NCBI GenBank assembly: GCA_013368315.1
Contig: JAACJM010000059.1
Coordinates: 186,001-250,000 of the forward strand
Length of the DNA: 64,000 bases
Direction of reading: 5' to 3'
From: Tetrapyrgos nigripes
Lineage: Eukaryota > Basidiomycota > Agaricomycetes > Agaricales > Campanellaceae
This document shows positions 46,827-62,534 of the stretch, piece after piece. The notes beneath the pieces are model-generated. The model saw only the letters and a program-made list of their open reading frames with translations, ran no database searches and was not told the origin of the DNA. Made by a program: the position numbers and the translations under genes. The stretch's first letter is position 1; the number at the start of each line of letters is the position of its first letter.

Positions 46827-46960
46827 GCACCCACGTCGTACTTCGCTTTAGGTCGTTTTCCGGTTCTTGCTACTTTAAGTCATATCCACGGTATGTGCGT
46901 CCCCAAGTCCGAGAGGAACCCGCCCTGATATCGAACAGGTTTTGAACCAAAGACTCTTCT
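46827..46960 (+). promoter_or_regulatory. Inner half of the IRG-like copy 3 promoter and 5' leader
   Basis: From GCACCCACGTCGTACTTCGC to the ATG this matches the copy-2 leader (CACCCACGTCGTATGTCGC, then TATCCACGGT and TGTGCGTCCCCA). It lacks a TATA box of its own, since the TATA-bearing half is at 39868-40027. Confidence 0.75.
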
Positions 46961-47992
46961 ATGGGTGCTGCTTTATCTGTCATTGTACCTGCTTGTGCAG
47001 CGATCGCTCCTCTCGTTGCTCGTCTGCTAACCGGACAACCTAATCAAAACCCCGCTTTGAATGCTATCGAAAATCATCACCGCATGGAGGATCTTGAGAA
47101 GAGATTGAAAGAGACCGAGGAAGCTATTCATAAAGCGAATGATGAAGCTGCAGAAGCGAAAGAGATGTTGAGGAAGGCTCTGGCAACCGGACCCCTTTCA
47201 TGGCCTACGAAGGAGGACTACGCACAGACGTTGAAGGACCGCCAATATCAAGAAGGCAACTTTCATTTTGCTATCGCAGGCCAATCTGGAAGTGGGAAGT
47301 CGTCTTTGGTGAACGCATTTCGAGGAGTTCTAGACGGTAACATGAGCATGCTTCGTTTATTGGGCCTCGACTCCAGTGGTATTAATGCTGCTGCAATAGG
47401 CATTGCGGAGACCACTGGTGTCATTGGACGTTATCCCGACCCAATCAGACCAAAACTCGTCTGGTACGACATTCCTGGTGCAGGCACGCTCAGGATCGAG
47501 AACTCGCAGTATTTCAACAAGCAGGGTCTATACGTTTTTGACGCTATCATCGTCGTATTCGACAACCGCTTCACGTCTACAGATATCGCCATCCTTCGTG
47601 ATTGTGCCCGGTGGAACATCCGTTCCTTCATTGTACGCTCTAAATCCGACCTGCAGCTCCAAAATCTCGAGAATGGGCTGAAGGCAGCCATCGATGAGAA
47701 AGTCGCCGATGAGGATGAACGCCAAGTCCGACGTGGAAAGGTTCGGAGTATTGCGTTGGAGGGATACGTCACTGAGACTCAGCGTAGTGTCAAGGAGAAT
47801 CTTCTTGAGGCCGGTTTGCAGGACCAAAAAGTCTACTTGGTTTCCTCTGCGAACGTGCGCAGTATCAGCAAAGGTGAAGCAAAAATGGACTCTGCGACGT
47901 ACCTCGACGAAGGGGATTTGATCAATGACATTTTGGAGGCCACGGTGGATCGTCGCTTCCCGATGGGTTCCCAGCGGTCTCCTCCAGTTTAG
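46961..47992 (+). CDS. IRG-like GTPase, predicted N-myristoylated, copy 3
   Basis: A single-exon 343-residue protein, MGAALSVIVPACAAIA, with Gly2/Ser6 as in copy 1. The coiled coil is about 40 residues shorter than in copy 1. G1 is GQSGSGKSS (107-115). Between G1 and switch I there is an extra segment of about 14 residues (MLRLLGLDSSGI) absent from copies 1 and 2. Switch I reads GIAETTGVIGRYPDP, G3 YDIPGAGT, then NRFTSTDIAILRDC, G4 RSKSD and a possible G5 SSAN, ending SQRSPPV. The frame is fully open although the promoter is split by 6.8 kb, so either the loss is recent or a new promoter (perhaps in the element's 3' end) drives it. Confidence 0.85.
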   Translation: MGAALSVIVPACAAIAPLVARLLTGQPNQNPALNAIENHHRMEDLEKRLKETEEAIHKANDEAAEAKEMLRKALATGPLSWPTKEDYAQTLKDRQYQEGNFHFAIAGQSGSGKSSLVNAFRGVLDGNMSMLRLLGLDSSGINAAAIGIAETTGVIGRYPDPIRPKLVWYDIPGAGTLRIENSQYFNKQGLYVFDAIIVVFDNRFTSTDIAILRDCARWNIRSFIVRSKSDLQLQNLENGLKAAIDEKVADEDERQVRRGKVRSIALEGYVTETQRSVKENLLEAGLQDQKVYLVSSANVRSISKGEAKMDSATYLDEGDLINDILEATVDRRFPMGSQRSPPV

Positions 47993-48455
47993 GCTTGATT
48001 ACGAGGATGGTTGAAACAACATAGTAGGAGACTGGGAGTGTAAGAATTAGGACGATAAAGTCGTTTCTGCGTAGATTGTTTGACATGTACAAATGAGTGT
48101 TTACTGTTTGCCTTTTTTCTTGTGGACTGCAGTAACAATAAGCCTCAGAAAAGAGATATCGATACGGTCTTGACTGGGCCTGTTGGATTCAGAGTCCGGA
48201 GTCGTAAGTTGTCAGGAAGAGAGTGGATTTGTGACACGTCAGCGCGTCCACACCGAAGCTTAGTTTTACTTTGGACAACCCTCTGAGGTTCGGAGTGAGC
48301 ACATAAACCGAAATTTATGATAGCTGGGTATGTATATAAACAGTGTACAGTACAAAATATACGATGTAAGACGGTATACTAATTATAACACAAGTAATAT
48401 CTCAATTCCATAGTTCTACTCGCCGGTCACTCACTCAGTCAGTCACTATAGTCAG
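47993..48455. other. 3' flank of IRG-like copy 3
   Basis: Shares CATAGTAGGAGAC and TTTGACATGTACAAATGA words with the 3' flanks of copies 1 and 2, so the family duplicated with its UTRs. No gene seen. Confidence 0.5.
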
Positions 48456-52638
<4,183 letters not shown>

Positions 52639-53946
52639 TGGGGAATACGGGAAGAGCCTAAAAGTGAATGGGGATATTCGAGAAGGAAAGAAATTTGCAA
52701 ACGCGACAAGGGCGTTAAAAAAAACTTTAGGGCAGGTCAACGCGCGTCTACCAAACACGCACGTGAAGTCAACAAACGACGTGTAGCCTACTAGCCACAT
52801 CTCTCCTTCCTTTTTACACCATGTACTGGAGCTGGGACCTACGATAAACAACATTTTCTGTGCTTTGAGCCTGGTACTCTGGAAGGACAACAACCTAGGT
52901 CTCTTTTGTGACCCTACATTCCTGAAAGAAGTTTGATTAACTTGCGATTAACTTCCATATCACAATTTGACTGAGCGGCTCAATTTCCATCAGAAGTGAC
53001 AGAAGCGCCCCTTTTTGCTTTCTGCACAAGTCCAGGAGTGCTTCGCAGCTGCTCTGAGAGGGTCAGATCCTTACAAACCCCTTCCTCCTTCATAAGGACC
53101 TCGTCAAGCACAATGTTGACAACTTCTGACAATATGTAGCTTTTGTCACAAAGCACCGTGGACATACTCGGCCCTGATCTTGCTGTTCATTATGTATCGT
53201 CTTCCCTTTAACGACGGCATCCCATGATCCACCCACTTTTAGAATCCGGCGTCAAGCGGTCCGTCCCTGCCTCAATCAAGCCTCTTCGATGCCTCCGTCA
53301 TTTGAGGTCTCAATTTCGGTATAGCTCGCAAGCGTCATGAACCCAGCATCTGCTTCTCCAGACTTTAAACGCCAAATCTCCGGAGGTAGTTAGCGGCCCG
53401 TTTCACTAATCTGTACCTCGTCAATGAATTAGTGCGTCATTTTCTGAAGCAATGGTCTAAATGAAGATGGATGGGCTATACATTCTTTGGGCTTACTGGG
53501 GTATTCTTGAAGTTGCAATCCAATCGGATTTGCATGCATTACACGGATCTTGGATTCTTGACGAGTACGTTCCTTGTCGCCATATTTCTGGAGATAATCA
53601 AGGCTTTATTAAGCTTTATTGACAGAGCATGTTCCTTTACATGTCTCCTTGAAGGAGACTTTGGTCTTTTGGAGTGGTCCTACCTATACGTGCTCTCAAC
53701 CAATGCGCTTATTGCAAATCCGATTTACAATCGAGATCTCTACTTTTATCCGAATATTTTCAGTTCTTGTGGTCATCCTTCAGCACCTCGCTGCTCGATA
53801 ATACATTCCTCCCTCATCCTCGGAAATACCTCCTCCTTTCATTTTGGCAAGGCTTCATCCGAAGGTGCGATCGTCGCTCGACGAGTGAGCCTAGTCCAAC
53901 TAGATAAAAACGACCCTCTTGCCTTACCTACCTCTTCAACTTCAAG
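52639..53946. other. Intergenic region upstream of the LPMO gene
   Basis: No recognised gene. A 61-codon minus-strand frame (52980-53165, MSTVLCDKSYILSEVVNIVL) is helical-looking but unsupported. Plus-strand frames at 53471-54154 overlap the LPMO start out of frame and are not credible. GATAAAAA at about 53901 lies close before the LPMO ATG. Confidence 0.35.
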
Positions 53947-55304
53947 ATGCTCTCCCGTCTCACCCTCTTCGTATCCCTCTTCTGCGCAGTCACCTACGTC
54001 TCCGCACATGGTTACGTTCAGGAAATCGATATCGACTCTCCCTCTTCAAAGAACAGCGGATACTTGCCTTACACCGATCCCTACTACAATCCCGTTCCCC
54101 AGAGGATTGTACGTCAAATTCCGGGGAATGGGCCGGTTACTGATTTGTCTTTGATTGAGTGAGCGTTTCAGAGCCATTTTCTTCCAAGGTCGATACCTTT
54201 TTCTAACGATTACGCTATGCTTTCCTTCCACTGTTCAGCGTCCAATGCAACGGGTGGACCGAAGGAGGATATACAACCGCTCCTGCTCCTATCTTCGCCA
54301 CCGTTGCTGCTGGGTCTCAAGTGCATCTCAACTGGACGACTTGGCCTGACAGTCACATGGTGAATATCATATCATACTCAGATTCCTTGCTCTAACGACG
54401 ACTCCTTGATATCAACTTTCCTTCTCTTAGGGCCCAATGATCACCTACATGGCTCGCGCACCCTCTGATATTACCAAATGGAATCCTGGAACGAGGTCAG
54501 CGTCATACTTTTGTTGTACGAAACCATCCTCATGCTCGAATTTGACGTTTTACTTCGGCCTTCTACAGCGCCGTCTGGTTCAAAGTCGCCCAAACCGGCA
54601 AAACCACCGACGGGAAGTGGGCTGCAACTGATTTGCTTACTGCTTCCAACAGCATTTACACGTTTACTATTCCCAAGAACTTGAAGGCTGGACAGTATAT
54701 CATTCGTCATGAGATGTACGTGCTTTTCTCACTGGACGGTCTTCATGTTCATAATTCTAATCGTCTTCTGTTCATTCTGTTCATAGCATCGCTTTGCATG
54801 CTGGTGAGTACCAGTCTCTACTGCCACGATCTCGACTGACACTTTCTGTGCATTAAAGCATATACCTACCCCGGCGCCCAAGTCTACCCAAGCTGCATCC
54901 AAGTCCAAGTAACTGGTTCCGGAAGCGCCTTGCCAACTTCATTTGTTTCGTTCCCTGGAGCTTACACTGCTTCTACTCCTGGTAAGTGATCAGGTCGCAT
55001 TGCTATCATTGTCATTCTCTTCGTTACTAATATGTACTACTACTCAAATCAACTTGAATTACTATCGCTCAATAGGAATCGTCTATGACGCCTACACTAA
55101 CACTTCGGTAAGTTGAAGCTTTTCTTCAGACTCAGTGGACTTTCCGGTACCTGAATATCAATCTGACTTGGTATTCCTTTCTTTTCTTTTCGCTAGGCTT
55201 ACCCCATTCCCGGTCCAGCTGTGTAAGCACGGATTTTCTCCTCTTTCGTTGACCGTTTGGAAAGCTAAACTTGTTTTTTTGGCAGTTGGACTGGTGGAAA
55301 CTGA
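53947..55304 (+). CDS. AA9 lytic polysaccharide monooxygenase (formerly GH61)
   Basis: A secreted copper enzyme that cleaves cellulose or hemicellulose oxidatively. The signal peptide MLSRLTLFVSLFCAVTYVSA is followed directly by His-Gly-Tyr-Val, so processing exposes His1, the N-terminal copper ligand. The second brace His lies in TWPDSHMGPM and the axial Tyr in AQVYPSCIQ. HEIIALHAA and PGPAVWTGGN complete the family signature. Eight exons (53947-54158, 54239-54359, 54431-54495, from 54569, and so on) join in frame; the small exons around 54788-55200 follow typical AA9 phases. There is no CBM1 or GPI tail, so this is a single-domain enzyme of about 230 residues. Neighbours are a chromatin remodeller upstream and a convergent Zn2Cys6 regulator downstream; linkage of function is only a guess. 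Confidence 0.93.
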
Positions 55305-56570
55305 TTATGTGCACTGAGAAATACGCATCGACTCGTTGATGTCGAGGACTCGAGGCGTAAATGGAGAGGAAGGGAAGAGATGGTATCGTTGTCGGAGATG
55401 CACACATTTTGTAACGTCGACGCAGGAAGAAAGTATACTTATACCAGTAATGCTGCATTGAATATCACTGTTCGTAAAGCTTCGGAAGTGAGAACTGAGA
55501 CCCAAAGAGCTTTTCCCTTGTGTGACATGTGGCTGATCATTGAAGTTGCCATGCAGGGGCTAAACGGATTTCATCGAAATCCCGGGTAAAGATTTTGTGC
55601 ACGTGCTTTCTTTTCCTCCCAATCTCTATCCTGTTCCTTCCCCTAGCAAAGTTCCTCTAGTACGTAGAGATAAATCCGATCTGAGGCAGTACCTGAAGCT
55701 CTCATTGAAGAGGACGCGTCGGAAAACCATTCCATGCAATCAGCCCTTCGTTTCCTTCAGAGAAAGTCTCCACAAACTATAGATCCAAACGAACCTAGCG
55801 ATCGCCTGCTTCTTCCAATACCCCAAAACGGCGTCCGCCTGGCATGACACGACTACATGTCTCGAAGAAAACTGGTCTACTCATATATGGCAGCATTCGT
55901 GAGGGACGGTCGGAGATCCAAGACACGGTGAGTCAGTAACGACACGGCCCAGGGCCATATACTTCCAGGAAAAGCTAGTCTGTATCATTCCTACATACAG
56001 CTATTATTCATCCAATGATTATGACGGGCCTGGCGCGGACAACTGGCTGGAGTATTGGACCTTGCACCTTTAATGACTCTGATTCAGATGTCAAAGATCA
56101 ATAGTGCCTCAGTCAGGCGAGGAAAGAGGATTCCATTCTGATTTATGCAGTATTTCCTGCGGACATGCAACAGTACAAGCCGATGATGAGTCATTATGAC
56201 GATAGATGGGAAGGCTGCTTTGCTTCCAGGTTCGAGTAAATAGCCTACAATCCTTCGTTTGTAATACTGGACCCTGGTACTAGATACTACTAGATAGAAT
56301 GAAGTGTAGTTTGAAAATTCGAACCTCAGAGTGACCTTCCTGTCAAGAACAGCTCATCTATGTTCATCATGAATTCATCCCAATCTTGCAACTGGCTGGT
56401 ATGGATGTTAGCAAACAGTAAAGCATGCATCAAAAGTCGAGGTCACCTAGCATGAGATGGCCGACTTAAAATTCCATCGGGTTGTTGAGTGTCCGGCCTT
56501 TGGAGATCCCCAGTGTTCCAACCCATGAAATCTATAGACAGCAATAAGCTCGAGGTTGTCAGGGGATGAA
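55305..56570. other. Intergenic region between the convergent LPMO and Zn2Cys6 genes
   Basis: About 1.27 kb, only short unsupported frames. Likely contains both 3' UTRs. No repeat or RNA gene noticed. Confidence 0.4.
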
Positions 56571-59501
56571 TCAGTAAGAAGGTGCATCACCATGAGTCTG
56601 TGTGTCATCAAATATTGCGAGCTCTTCGTTTGAGACGAAGTGGTTGTAGCCTAGATTGGATGTGGTATAAGATGATGCGCTATGTGACGAACTTGAAGAC
56701 TCCGAGGGTGTTGAGAATGGTAGCTGAGCCTGCCCCAGTTCGGCTGTGAGCAATGGTGCGCTTGTATGCTGGTGGTTGCTAAGGTAGTTTTGAGAATGCG
56801 AACTGAAATCGCCCCATAGTTCTTCAGAACCGACAGGAATTGTCGTTTCTTGAACTACAAGGTTATGTTCAGATCCTAGTGTAGCAGACATGACAGCGTT
56901 GATGATATCACTAGAGGGGGATCAGCGTCACCGAATGGTCGAACTTAAAAGCGCACACTAAACGCCCAGCAGAAGCATGCCTAGCAGAGAAAGTCAGCAA
57001 CTGCAAAGTAAAGACTTCATCACGAAAGGAGTACCTTAATTCATAGGCGCGCAATAACTGTACACATTTGTATATTTGCGCCAAATCGAAACGAGGGTCA
57101 TATCTTGAATTGACTTGTTTCCCTCTCCACAGGTTGACAGCGAAAATCATTGCAGAGCTAAATAAGGGAATCTACAGCCAACGATAGAGCATGAGTGTAC
57201 GAGTATCTGACGACACATGCTTCAAGAGACACTCACCTCGAAATGAAGGATCGGGGTTTCAGTCTGCTTCAAGTTGACACAAGCATCGACAATACGGATA
57301 CACGATCTAGCGGCGTTCGTGCAAATGGTCAGAGAGGGAAATGATAGACGTGAATCTTGGCCGGGCCGAGGAATAAAACGTCTATGGACTTGGATCTGTG
57401 TCCAATAGTAGGTAGTGTAAAGCATGGAGGATTGATAGAAAAAGATCCCGTCTTGGTTTGTAGCATCCCAACGCACTATTCAAGAGTGGATAAGCCCCAG
57501 ATTTATAAAGCCATATTAAAAACCTACGGTGATCGGGAACGGATTCTGCCCATTTGTTCAAAGCAGAATCAATCTCCAAGACTGTCCTTTCCTGCCATTG
57601 CTGACTGGATAGTCCCATTCGCGTGCTAACTTCAGACTTGCGCACGGAATACTGATTGGGATTTTCATGAGTGCAAGACACTAATAATGGGAAAGAAAGT
57701 TACTCACCAATGCTTCTGTAGCAAAGAGTGTGATTTCCAGTAGTTTGATATGATGAATCCAGGAAGAGACCATCGAAGGTTTTCCGGGAGGTTGTACGAA
57801 GGGAGAAGAAGGGTTTTCCCAATATTCATTATCACATTCAAGAGGCAATCCAATGTCGAAGCTACGGGAAGAGTCAAACAAGGGACACATACGCATATAC
57901 TGGGAGAGAGTAAGCTTACTCTTGAACCGAAATGGCTCTCGGACGACCATATTTCAGACTCATTTTGACATCGAAGAAAATTAGCATCCAAAATAAACGT
58001 TTCCATAGTTCGCCTTCTATGGTGGATGTCTCCTTTGCCATGAAGTGACGGTGAGCTCCTCTTTCTTGAATCAGACGTACTGAAAGACCAGTCAGCATCC
58101 AGCAGATGTCAGGGCTACTATCGAGCTGTGAAATATAGATCATAGCAATCTAGAGACAATAAGCTAAGTCCTCGAAAAAAGAGTAACGTCTTGAGATAGG
58201 TAACTCACGCAGTACATCTGGAAGTGATACAGCGAAAGATCTCGCCCAAAAGCAAAATGTTTGATGGGAAGTTGGTCAAACCATTCCCAGCCTGGAACGG
58301 CGCCGGTTTCTGATTTGGATGAAGGAGTATTTCCTGCGGAGAGGTATTGGCCAAGTGCACAGACAGCCAAGAGCAGCGCACCGAAGCCTTCATCCCGTAG
58401 GTGAAGCCTGTCAAATACAGCTTTCTCGAAGGTTGGACGGTGTAGGAGATGAAAATATGAGTTATGACTACTGAAATAAATATCAGTGAGTCTCTTTAGC
58501 TGCACGTCATCTGGAAACTTGTAGTGCACGGCCTCTGACTTAGGTGGAGGTAGCCACTCAAGAAAAACGAGGAATTAGTGAAAGAACCACGATTGCAATT
58601 ACAGAGCATACACACCGAGGGAACATCCCAGAATCGCAGTCTTTTATTTGCTTGTAGCAAGGATTGCCAATCTGGCACGCTTGAGTCTACCTCCTTCCTA
58701 TGACGCATGGCGGTTAGCGCCAGCATCATGTTGCTCGATTCACCAAGATGAATAGAGGGTTGTCCGGATGAAGAAACACTGAATTCGGAGAAATCCTTTG
58801 AAAGCTGCTCGACATCCTTAGAATGGTCGAGATACTTGGAACGATTGCCGGTCATCAATGCAGGATCACGTCCAGGCATGAATTTACCATTTAACTCCCG
58901 CCGCAGGGAATCGTTGTCGACTTCGAGGTTTTTGATGCGTTTAGCGAACTGAATAACCACAGATGTTATCGACGTGTCGTCGGTCAAATATTGTGTGAGG
59001 CAGTCTTCGGAGGCAGTCCCTTTCAGGATGCCAACAACCAATTCTCTGCAAGATTGGGATAGGACCGTCCTTTTTGTCCTATATGAAGCGCGAAGAATGA
59101 GCGGGGTAAATGACCAATGATGATAGGGCAACTAGTCACCCAGGTTTGGGGCCCCGTTTCTTCGAAAAAGTAGACGAGTTAGGGCTCATGTACTAAGTGG
59201 GTAGCTTGGAAGCTTGAACGGCTTACCTTTTTCTCGTTATCGTGGGTACACTCAATATCCATGGCCAAACACGAAGAACAGATATTGTCGGGCATGGTAG
59301 CACTATCACCTAATAGACTTATGACATTAATATTTCAAAATTTGACAAGGGTGCGCACGTACAGCGACCTGAGCGAAAAAAAAAGTGTGTCAGGGCAGAT
59401 AGGAGATTCCAAAGGGTGAGGGGCTTACTTTTGCGTCTCTTGCACTCGTCGCAAGCATACTGACTTCGCCTTTTCTTGTCTGTTCTTGTTGTGTTCGCCA
59501 T
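56571..59501 (-). CDS. Zn2Cys6 fungal-specific transcription factor
   Basis: Start MANTTRTDKKRRSQYACDEC (59501). The binuclear zinc cluster is assembled from three exons. Exon 1 ends in CDECKRRK, a 6-nt microexon (59363-59368) adds the residues SR, and the next exon starts by completing the third Cys, then reads DSATMPDNICSSCLAMDIEC. The result fits C-x2-C-x6-C-x9-C-x2-C-x6-C. A linker KRGPKPG, a coiled coil (IKNLEVDNDSLRRELNG), and the fungal TF middle homology domain follow (LTDIYFSSHNSYFHLLHRPT, then FGALLLAVCALGQYLSAG, AIAMIYISQLDSSPDICWML, LWKRLFWMLIFFDVKMSLKY and GRPRAI). The C-terminus is Ser-rich and acidic (SEEL, DDTQTHGDAPSY), ending 56571. More than ten introns. Target genes unknown. 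Confidence 0.87.
59363..59368 (-). other. 6-nt microexon in the zinc-cluster gene
   Basis: On the minus strand GTCGCT, preceded by CTCAG and followed by GTACGT. Adding it joins A|GT CGC T|GT and restores the exact Zn2Cys6 cysteine spacing; skipping it keeps the frame (6 nt) but deletes two residues from the metal-binding loop. Confidence 0.75.
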
Positions 59502-59780
59502 GATGGAGGTTCAGGTTCAAGAGAGTTATTACGCTACCATCCCGATCAGCTACTCGGATGTAGCCGCCAGTGGCTGTGCTTAACGTTTGCCCCTTTAGGC
59601 TTCCGTGAATATCCCCTAATCGCCAGTGCGAACTGTCTGATACGGTGTAAGCTTCGACAAGTAAGTTCATGGTGATGTTTCTTCACAAAACTTTTTCATC
59701 AAATGTACTATAGTACTTAATTGCGTTGCTATAAATGGAATTCGAAGCACGACTCCGTAGTAAGTTGGCATTACAAGTCT

Positions 59781-60850
59781 TCAGCAAGTGTAAATGTTTC
59801 CCAGCTGTTCACGTTGAAATCTGCGTGGAGCCCGGTGGATTGATAATGAACATGTGCCCGTGAATACACCCCAAGGCGACTGTGCATTCATTCTCCCGAC
59901 CTCCTTGAATCCAAAGTTTCGATAAAATTGCGCCTTCAAGGTAAGTCATAAGATAATACCGAAATATCAGTGTCCCATGAGACTATCAGAAATGCGCAAG
60001 AAGGCCTACATTCTTTTCTATCTGAGTACCGAGTACTACCCTCTTTCCCTCTTGAGTTGCCTACTTCCACGACGATTTGCAATTTCAGGGTAGATAGAAA
60101 ACAGATAGACTATTAGAAACTAGGTACGTACCCTCATGCAAACTGTCTTTAAAATTGCAGTGGCTAATCCCCTCTTCTGGTATTTTGGATCCGTAACCAA
60201 CAGGTTACAGTACCAGGAATTACGCTCAACCTTCATTTTCAGTTTAACAAATCCTCAAGAATGATTCCTCTAAATGAAGTAATGGCTCACATTTATCCCA
60301 AGCACCCTCATCTTGAACTCTCGGACCTTTGGCGAGAACTTTTAAAGAACGAGATGACGCTCATGATCAAATTTGAAAGGAAATACAGCTTACATACCTC
60401 ATGTGCGAGCCATTTTTGACACTGGGGGCGACTTTGCATATGAATTCGTTGAACCTTAGCGGACGTTATTCCTCACTTACAAGGGTGAACGTAGTAAGTA
60501 TTTCGCAACCATTTGAGTAGAAAAACACACTTACGTAGAATAAAGTACATTTCCGGGACCAAACCATAGCCCAACCGCCAGTATTCTTTTGGAATCCAGG
60601 CTGTCTGTGGCGACATAAACAGATCCGCTATGCAATTCGGCTCGAATCATCGAATGCCACGTTGGTGCTGCAAGGGATGGGTCTCCTCCAGTGAACGCCT
60701 TGGTAGAAATATCATCTGTGGTGATTCAAGCTCAGACTGAGTTCTTGGCATGAAAGAAGCTTGGATAGCTCACCATAGCCATAGGCCCTGACGCATACGT
60801 CGACGCCGGATTCTAGCTGTGTAGCTATAGAAGTAAAAAAAGTTGGTCAT
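59781..60850 (-). CDS. GNAT-like acetyltransferase (exon structure uncertain)
   Basis: Minus-strand exons read VDVCVRAYGY, then DDISTKAFTGGDPSLAAPTW, VATDSLDSKRILAVGLWFGP (a strand pair common in fungal GNATs) around 60520-60720. VERNSWYCNLLVTDPKYQKR with GLATAIL (acetyl-CoA-binding motif A, QKRGLA) lies at about 60150-60245, and AQFYRNFGFKEVGRMNAQSP at about 59870-59935 is the C-terminal motif. These are in the right order for one GNAT domain. The exon around 60410-60480 contains a stop in one possible reading, so either the acceptor lies further in or the gene is damaged. The start codon is not certain. Substrate unknown. Confidence 0.55.
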
Positions 60851-62534
60851 GTACCAAGATGAGGAACAAGGTAACAAGCCAACCGGTAGGGAATTTAATC
60901 TGTGCAATGTGAAAGCCAGTCGATGCTCCTGTCATAGCGCCAGGAAATAGGATAGAAGGGGATGAGACTACGATGAAGCCAGCATGTCTGCCTATAAGTG
61001 GCACGGACAGCAGCATCGATATCAGGAAGCATCGTCTTATGACGCCGTTGGAAGTTCCGATATACAAATGATTGTGGGCGCATGGTGTACATGACGTCCG
61101 AGTTGAGCGAGCCCAGCCATGTAACTCGGGACATTGAAATGGCCTCGTGTATGACGAACATGTGAGAGGTAGAGGTTATGAATTGGGTTAGGAAGAGAGG
61201 TATTACAGATTGCGACCAGCGAAAATCGAACAGTTCCCTTTTTGGGCGATGCGTCCTTGAAGGCCCAACGGTCTTTTAACCGCCATGGTCTCCAAAGTTC
61301 CTCAACTGCCATCTGCTTTTTCAAGCACAACCTCCTCCGAGTCATCTCCGCGTCCACTTCGTGATTCGGTATTCTCTCGACTGTAATGCAAACGAAACGG
61401 CGCATTCCACTGTCCGAGAGGTGTTGATGCGAGCGTCAATCTAATTCTGGTGACCATCAGAAGTCCTCATCAGCTCTTTTGGCGCACGTAATAATCATCC
61501 ACTCGTCGACGATTAGAGCAACCCTCACACGTGTTGGATGTTGTATTTTGAGATTTACGTTCTGCATTTCGGCAAGTACTGAGGCCAACTTTAAGTTACA
61601 AGGCCCTTTAGGCCGAGTTAACTTATGTTGACCCCCCAATTGAGTATCAAACTTTCTCACGGGTTCTAACTTTTACACGCCACCTCAGCGCTCCGAAGTG
61701 TCCGAACACTGCCATTTCAGCTGACGCTCAACTGACACATCATTCCTGCCTTCCCTCCATCGCTGTTGATGCACCAGGTTCAGATGCGTTTACTTGGCGT
61801 TTACCTTCCCTCAACAGCCGTCAAAAGTCATCAAGAGCCACTCTCTGAGACTCTGAATCACTATGGATACCTCTAATCCAAGGTCATTTAAAGGCGCTGT
61901 TACATTAAAATGGTACAGTATTGGGCTCTATCTAAATAAAAGAATTTTTTACTGCATATGAAACTGTTTTACTTAAACAGGCCTCATAATTTGCCATGCG
62001 AAGCAGTGGCACCTTTCCCCAGTGTGATACCTTAGCATATATGTTAAGATGTGTTGCATAGAGCAACACACATACAACGGGCATTGTCAATTACTTACCT
62101 TGTAAATATAAAGATCAAGTGCACGCCTTCGAAGCAGTATATATGCACACTTGAACATCAATCCCAGTCAATAATTTACCCAAACCATTTTATTTTATAC
62201 ATATTTACAAAACAATACAGCAGAACAAGATTGTAGTTGTTCTACATAGATTCACTTGAACTTTCATTGACCAGAAGATGAGGTACAAAATTCACGTCAT
62301 TTCAAAGGGGCTTTGTTGAAAAAGCATAAATACACAGATTTTATAGAGATGTTGAATCCCAGAAAAAGAATACCAATATCAACTAGCATATCAAAGCAGA
62401 AACTAAGCATTAGTTATTACAGTCAGAATTCTGTACCATGTTTGACAGAACTAAAAAATTTCACAGAACACAGTAGCTTTTAACAATAAATTGGAAAAGG
62501 GTCAAAATATTCTGGAAGGCATTCCACTAGCTCA
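60851..62534. other. Region with an unassigned minus-strand frame and AT-rich spacer
   Basis: A minus-strand frame at 61037-61405 (ERIPNHEVDAEMTRRRLCLK, then ELWRPWRLKDRWAFKD) has coding-like composition but no recognised family and no clear splice partners. 61457-61660 is open but likely noncoding, as it overlaps the shared palindrome at 61601. 61700-62534 is AT-rich and holds only short frames. Confidence 0.3.
61601..61620. repeat. Palindromic 20-mer shared with 32687-32706
   Basis: Same AGGCCCTTTAGGCCGAGTTA word, set in a palindrome of about 35 bp. Confidence 0.6.

Noticed and set aside
52980..53165. Minus-strand 61-codon frame with helical character
   Set aside because: Too short to judge and no homology, promoter or splice support.
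53471..54154. Plus-strand frame of 227 codons before the LPMO gene
   Set aside because: It overlaps the AA9 signal peptide exon out of frame, and the AA9 reading is certain.
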